From positions 280,511-344,510 of the forward strand of contig NZ_BMNR01000005.1 of assembly GCF_014646655.1 (NCBI RefSeq): a DNA stretch of 64,000 bases, written 5' to 3'. Position numbers and translations under genes: made by a program. The notes beneath the pieces were generated by a model. It made no database searches, was not told the DNA's origin, and was given only the letters and a program-made list of their open reading frames with translations. The stretch is from Yeosuana aromativorans (GTDB lineage Bacteria > Bacteroidota > Bacteroidia > Flavobacteriales > Flavobacteriaceae). The stretch's first letter is position 1. Every line of letters starts with the position of its first letter. Shown here in pieces: positions 62,261-64,000 of the stretch.

Positions 62261-63685
62261 CTAATTCTCAAAAAAATCGTCTTTAAAACCAATTAAGTAG
62301 AGTTTTTCCTTGGCACGGGTAATGGCTGTATAAAGCCAGCGTAAATACTCTTTATCAATACCATTTGGCAAATACGGCTGTTCTACAAAAACCGTATGCC
62401 ATTGACCACCTTGTGATTTATGACAGGTTATAGCATAGGAAAATTTGACCTGCAAGGAATTGAAATACTTGTTGTTCTTTACTTTTAAAAACTTTCTGTA
62501 ATTGCTGGATTCTGATTCATAATCTTTCATGACCTCTTGGTATAATCTGTTAGAATCATCATAAGATAGCGATGGTGATTCAGATTCTATGGTATTCAAC
62601 AATAAAACCGTTTCAAAAGGGCGCATTCTAGGGTAATCTACCATACGCACTTTTACTTCGGCAAAACGGAATCCATATAAATCCAAAATATTAAAAATCT
62701 CCAGAACTTCAATAATATCGCCATTGGCAATAAATCCGGCTTCGGTTGTTGGCTTTATCCAAAAGTAATTGTTCTTGACAACCATAATGTAATCACCGGG
62801 CGTCAATTCGTTTTCATTAAATAAAATTCTATCGCGAATATTTTTGTTGTATAAATTGGCCCGTTTATTACTGCGGACTATGATGGCTGTCTCTTCGTTT
62901 CCTAAATTGCTATAAGCATCATTTATAGCATCCATAACTTCTTGACCGTCAATCAACCTAACAATATCCTTAAAATCACTGAGTTCAAACTTAAACGTAT
63001 CACAAAACGTGCTGGATAGTGCTTCTCGCAAAACTGTTGCATTGGCCAATATCCCAGAATCCATTTCTTGCCTCACCACTTCATCCAACTCTATTTTTGT
63101 AACTTCTTTGTTATAATTAAGATTGAGTGTATCTTCATTTAAAGCAGGGCTCAAGTCTAATTTTACTGGTGGCAATTGCGCCGTATCACCTATTAAAATC
63201 AGTTTACATTGATGTCCTGAATACACATATTGCATTAAATCATCCAATAGTGATCCTTTTTCAAAAAGTTTTGATTCACCAGGTGTATCCGGTATCATAG
63301 AAGCTTCGTCAACAATAAACAAGGTGTTTTTATGTTTGTTGGGTTGCAATACAAATTTCACACCTCCACTTTTTTCTTTTTTGGGGAAATAAATTTTTTT
63401 ATGAATTGTAAAAGCCTCTTTTCCTGAATAATTGGATATCACTTTGGCAGCACGTCCTGTTGGTGCCATTAAAACGGCACTCATTCTGGCTTTCCATAAA
63501 TTGGTTACAATAGTGCTGATAATGGTTGTTTTACCTGTTCCGGCATAGCCTTTTAATAGAAAAAGTGCATTTGCCTTACCATTAAAAATGAATTCTGATA
63601 ATTGATGAAGTACAATATTTTGTTTTGGGGTGGGTTCAAATGGAAATTGCTGTTTTAAAAGTGAATAGAATTCTGAAGCAGTCAT
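62261..63685 (-). CDS. RecD-like ATP-dependent DNA helicase (SF1)
   Basis: 474 residues. Walker A GYAGTGKTT (46-54), motif II VDEAS, motif III-like LIGDTAQLPPV, and C-terminal CHKSQGGQWHTVFVEQ plus YTAITRAKEKLYLIG (UvrD-C2 domain). Shorter than RecD2 because it lacks the N-terminal extension; typical AAA_30/UvrD-C helicase of Bacteroidota. Ends at 63685; it diverges from the next gene. Confidence 0.93.
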   Translation of the reverse strand: MTASEFYSLLKQQFPFEPTPKQNIVLHQLSEFIFNGKANALFLLKGYAGTGKTTIISTIVTNLWKARMSAVLMAPTGRAAKVISNYSGKEAFTIHKKIYFPKKEKSGGVKFVLQPNKHKNTLFIVDEASMIPDTPGESKLFEKGSLLDDLMQYVYSGHQCKLILIGDTAQLPPVKLDLSPALNEDTLNLNYNKEVTKIELDEVVRQEMDSGILANATVLREALSSTFCDTFKFELSDFKDIVRLIDGQEVMDAINDAYSNLGNEETAIIVRSNKRANLYNKNIRDRILFNENELTPGDYIMVVKNNYFWIKPTTEAGFIANGDIIEVLEIFNILDLYGFRFAEVKVRMVDYPRMRPFETVLLLNTIESESPSLSYDDSNRLYQEVMKDYESESSNYRKFLKVKNNKYFNSLQVKFSYAITCHKSQGGQWHTVFVEQPYLPNGIDKEYLRWLYTAITRAKEKLYLIGFKDDFFEN

Positions 63686-63765
63686 TTATTGTATTAAAAT
63701 TATAAATTATTCAAAGATAGAAATGATTTTTACGCACATTGGTTTTTACGATTAAAAAAAAATTG

Positions 63766-63773
63766 TAGATTTG
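63766..63773 (+). promoter_or_regulatory. -7 box of the last gene
   Basis: TAGATTTG matches TAnnTTTG, 40 bases before the ATG at 63813. A TTG lies 24 bases further upstream (63739-63741), slightly beyond the normal spacing. Confidence 0.45.
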
Positions 63774-63812
63774 TGAACACCATTAATTAATATTATTAAT
63801 AAATAACTTACT

Positions 63813-64000
63813 ATGTTTAAAATAATCATCATTGCAGTTGTTGTAGTTCTGCTTACAATTGGCTTAGTAAAGCTGGTTGACAAATTTATCTCACCAAAAT
63901 TTAAGCCCGTTTTAATAATATTACTTTGGGTGCTGATTGCGTTTTTGGGCTACCAAACTTTTCAATCCATTTATGCCCCCATTCAATTTAACAAAATTAA
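63813..64000 (+). CDS. Small membrane protein, truncated at window end
   Basis: ATG 63813, still open at 64000 (62 codons seen). Two hydrophobic segments: IIIIAVVVVLLTIGLVKLVD and VLIILLWVLIAFLGYQTF. The sequence ends YAPIQFNK, which in flavobacterial homologues I recall leads into a charged coiled-coil region. Function unknown. Confidence 0.75.
   Translation, partial: MFKIIIIAVVVVLLTIGLVKLVDKFISPKFKPVLIILLWVLIAFLGYQTFQSIYAPIQFNKI

Noticed and set aside
1..64000. tRNA, rRNA, CRISPR, insertion sequence or prophage
   Set aside because: Read through on both strands without finding cloverleaf sequences, spaced direct repeats, transposase or phage genes.

Overview
The window looks like chromosome from a marine-type member of the Flavobacteriaceae (Bacteroidota). 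The evidence is the low G+C content, weak Shine-Dalgarno signals, several TAnnTTTG -7 boxes, and typical gene forms: a single-chain alpha/beta 2-oxoacid dehydrogenase E1, a fused NnrE/NnrD, and a bifunctional ThrA with linked thrB and thrC. I see no rRNA, tRNA, CRISPR array, transposase or prophage. About 60 protein genes were called, plus four very small ones below the usual ORF size cut-off.

Layout. 1-5.6 kb: end of an NADP-dependent reductase, an intradiol-dioxygenase-like secreted protein, a 2H phosphoesterase, a ferritin-like/VIT1 iron-manganese transporter and a KtrA/TrkH potassium uptake pair. 5.8-13 kb: a TetR-controlled export operon (TetR, TolC, HlyD, OsmC, two ABC ATPases, two ABC-2 permeases). 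13-22.4 kb: DUF1003 protein, amino-acid permease, two EamA exporters, agmatine-to-putrescine enzymes (agmatine deiminase and N-carbamoylputrescine amidase), PPK2, a cold-shock-domain protein and a DEAH helicase. 22.5-28.3 kb: aldo/keto reductase, a secreted unknown, a tandem array of four tiny basic peptide genes, a 3D-domain lipoprotein, Hsp20 and the E1 fusion. 28.3-36.6 kb: 2OG-Fe(II) oxygenase, SUI1, DUF1835, nucleoside phosphorylase, a cytoplasmic PBP-like protein, HutH, a TlpA-like lipoprotein and NnrE/D. 36.7-41.9 kb: thr leader peptide and thrABC. 41.9-50.1 kb: small lipoproteins, a structured repeat, M24 aminopeptidase, GcvT, an SDR protein, pterin dehydratase, YebC and a PQQ-like beta-propeller protein. 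50.2-56.1 kb: M1 peptidase, then a RimK-like ATP-grasp / GCS2-like ligase / N-formylglutamate amidohydrolase operon, and a NYN protein. 56.2-64 kb: zinc metalloprotease, PlsC, KdnB-like oxidase, HAD phosphatase, KdsB, a RecD-like helicase and a truncated membrane protein.

The most unusual feature is at 24.5-25.0 kb. Three 28-codon genes start exactly 130 bp apart and are followed by a 44-codon relative. All four have the same short upstream element, and a strong terminator closes the array. Differences between copies at conserved residues are mostly synonymous, so these are probably real peptides under selection; I do not recognise the family. Other points worth checking are the uncharacterised amidoligase operon at 52-55.3 kb, a Thr/Ile-rich leader before thrA, long palindromic repeats in both gaps of thrABC, a possible sigma-54-type promoter with two helically phased inverted repeats before hsp20, and a kdnB homologue beside kdsB with no kdnA in view.
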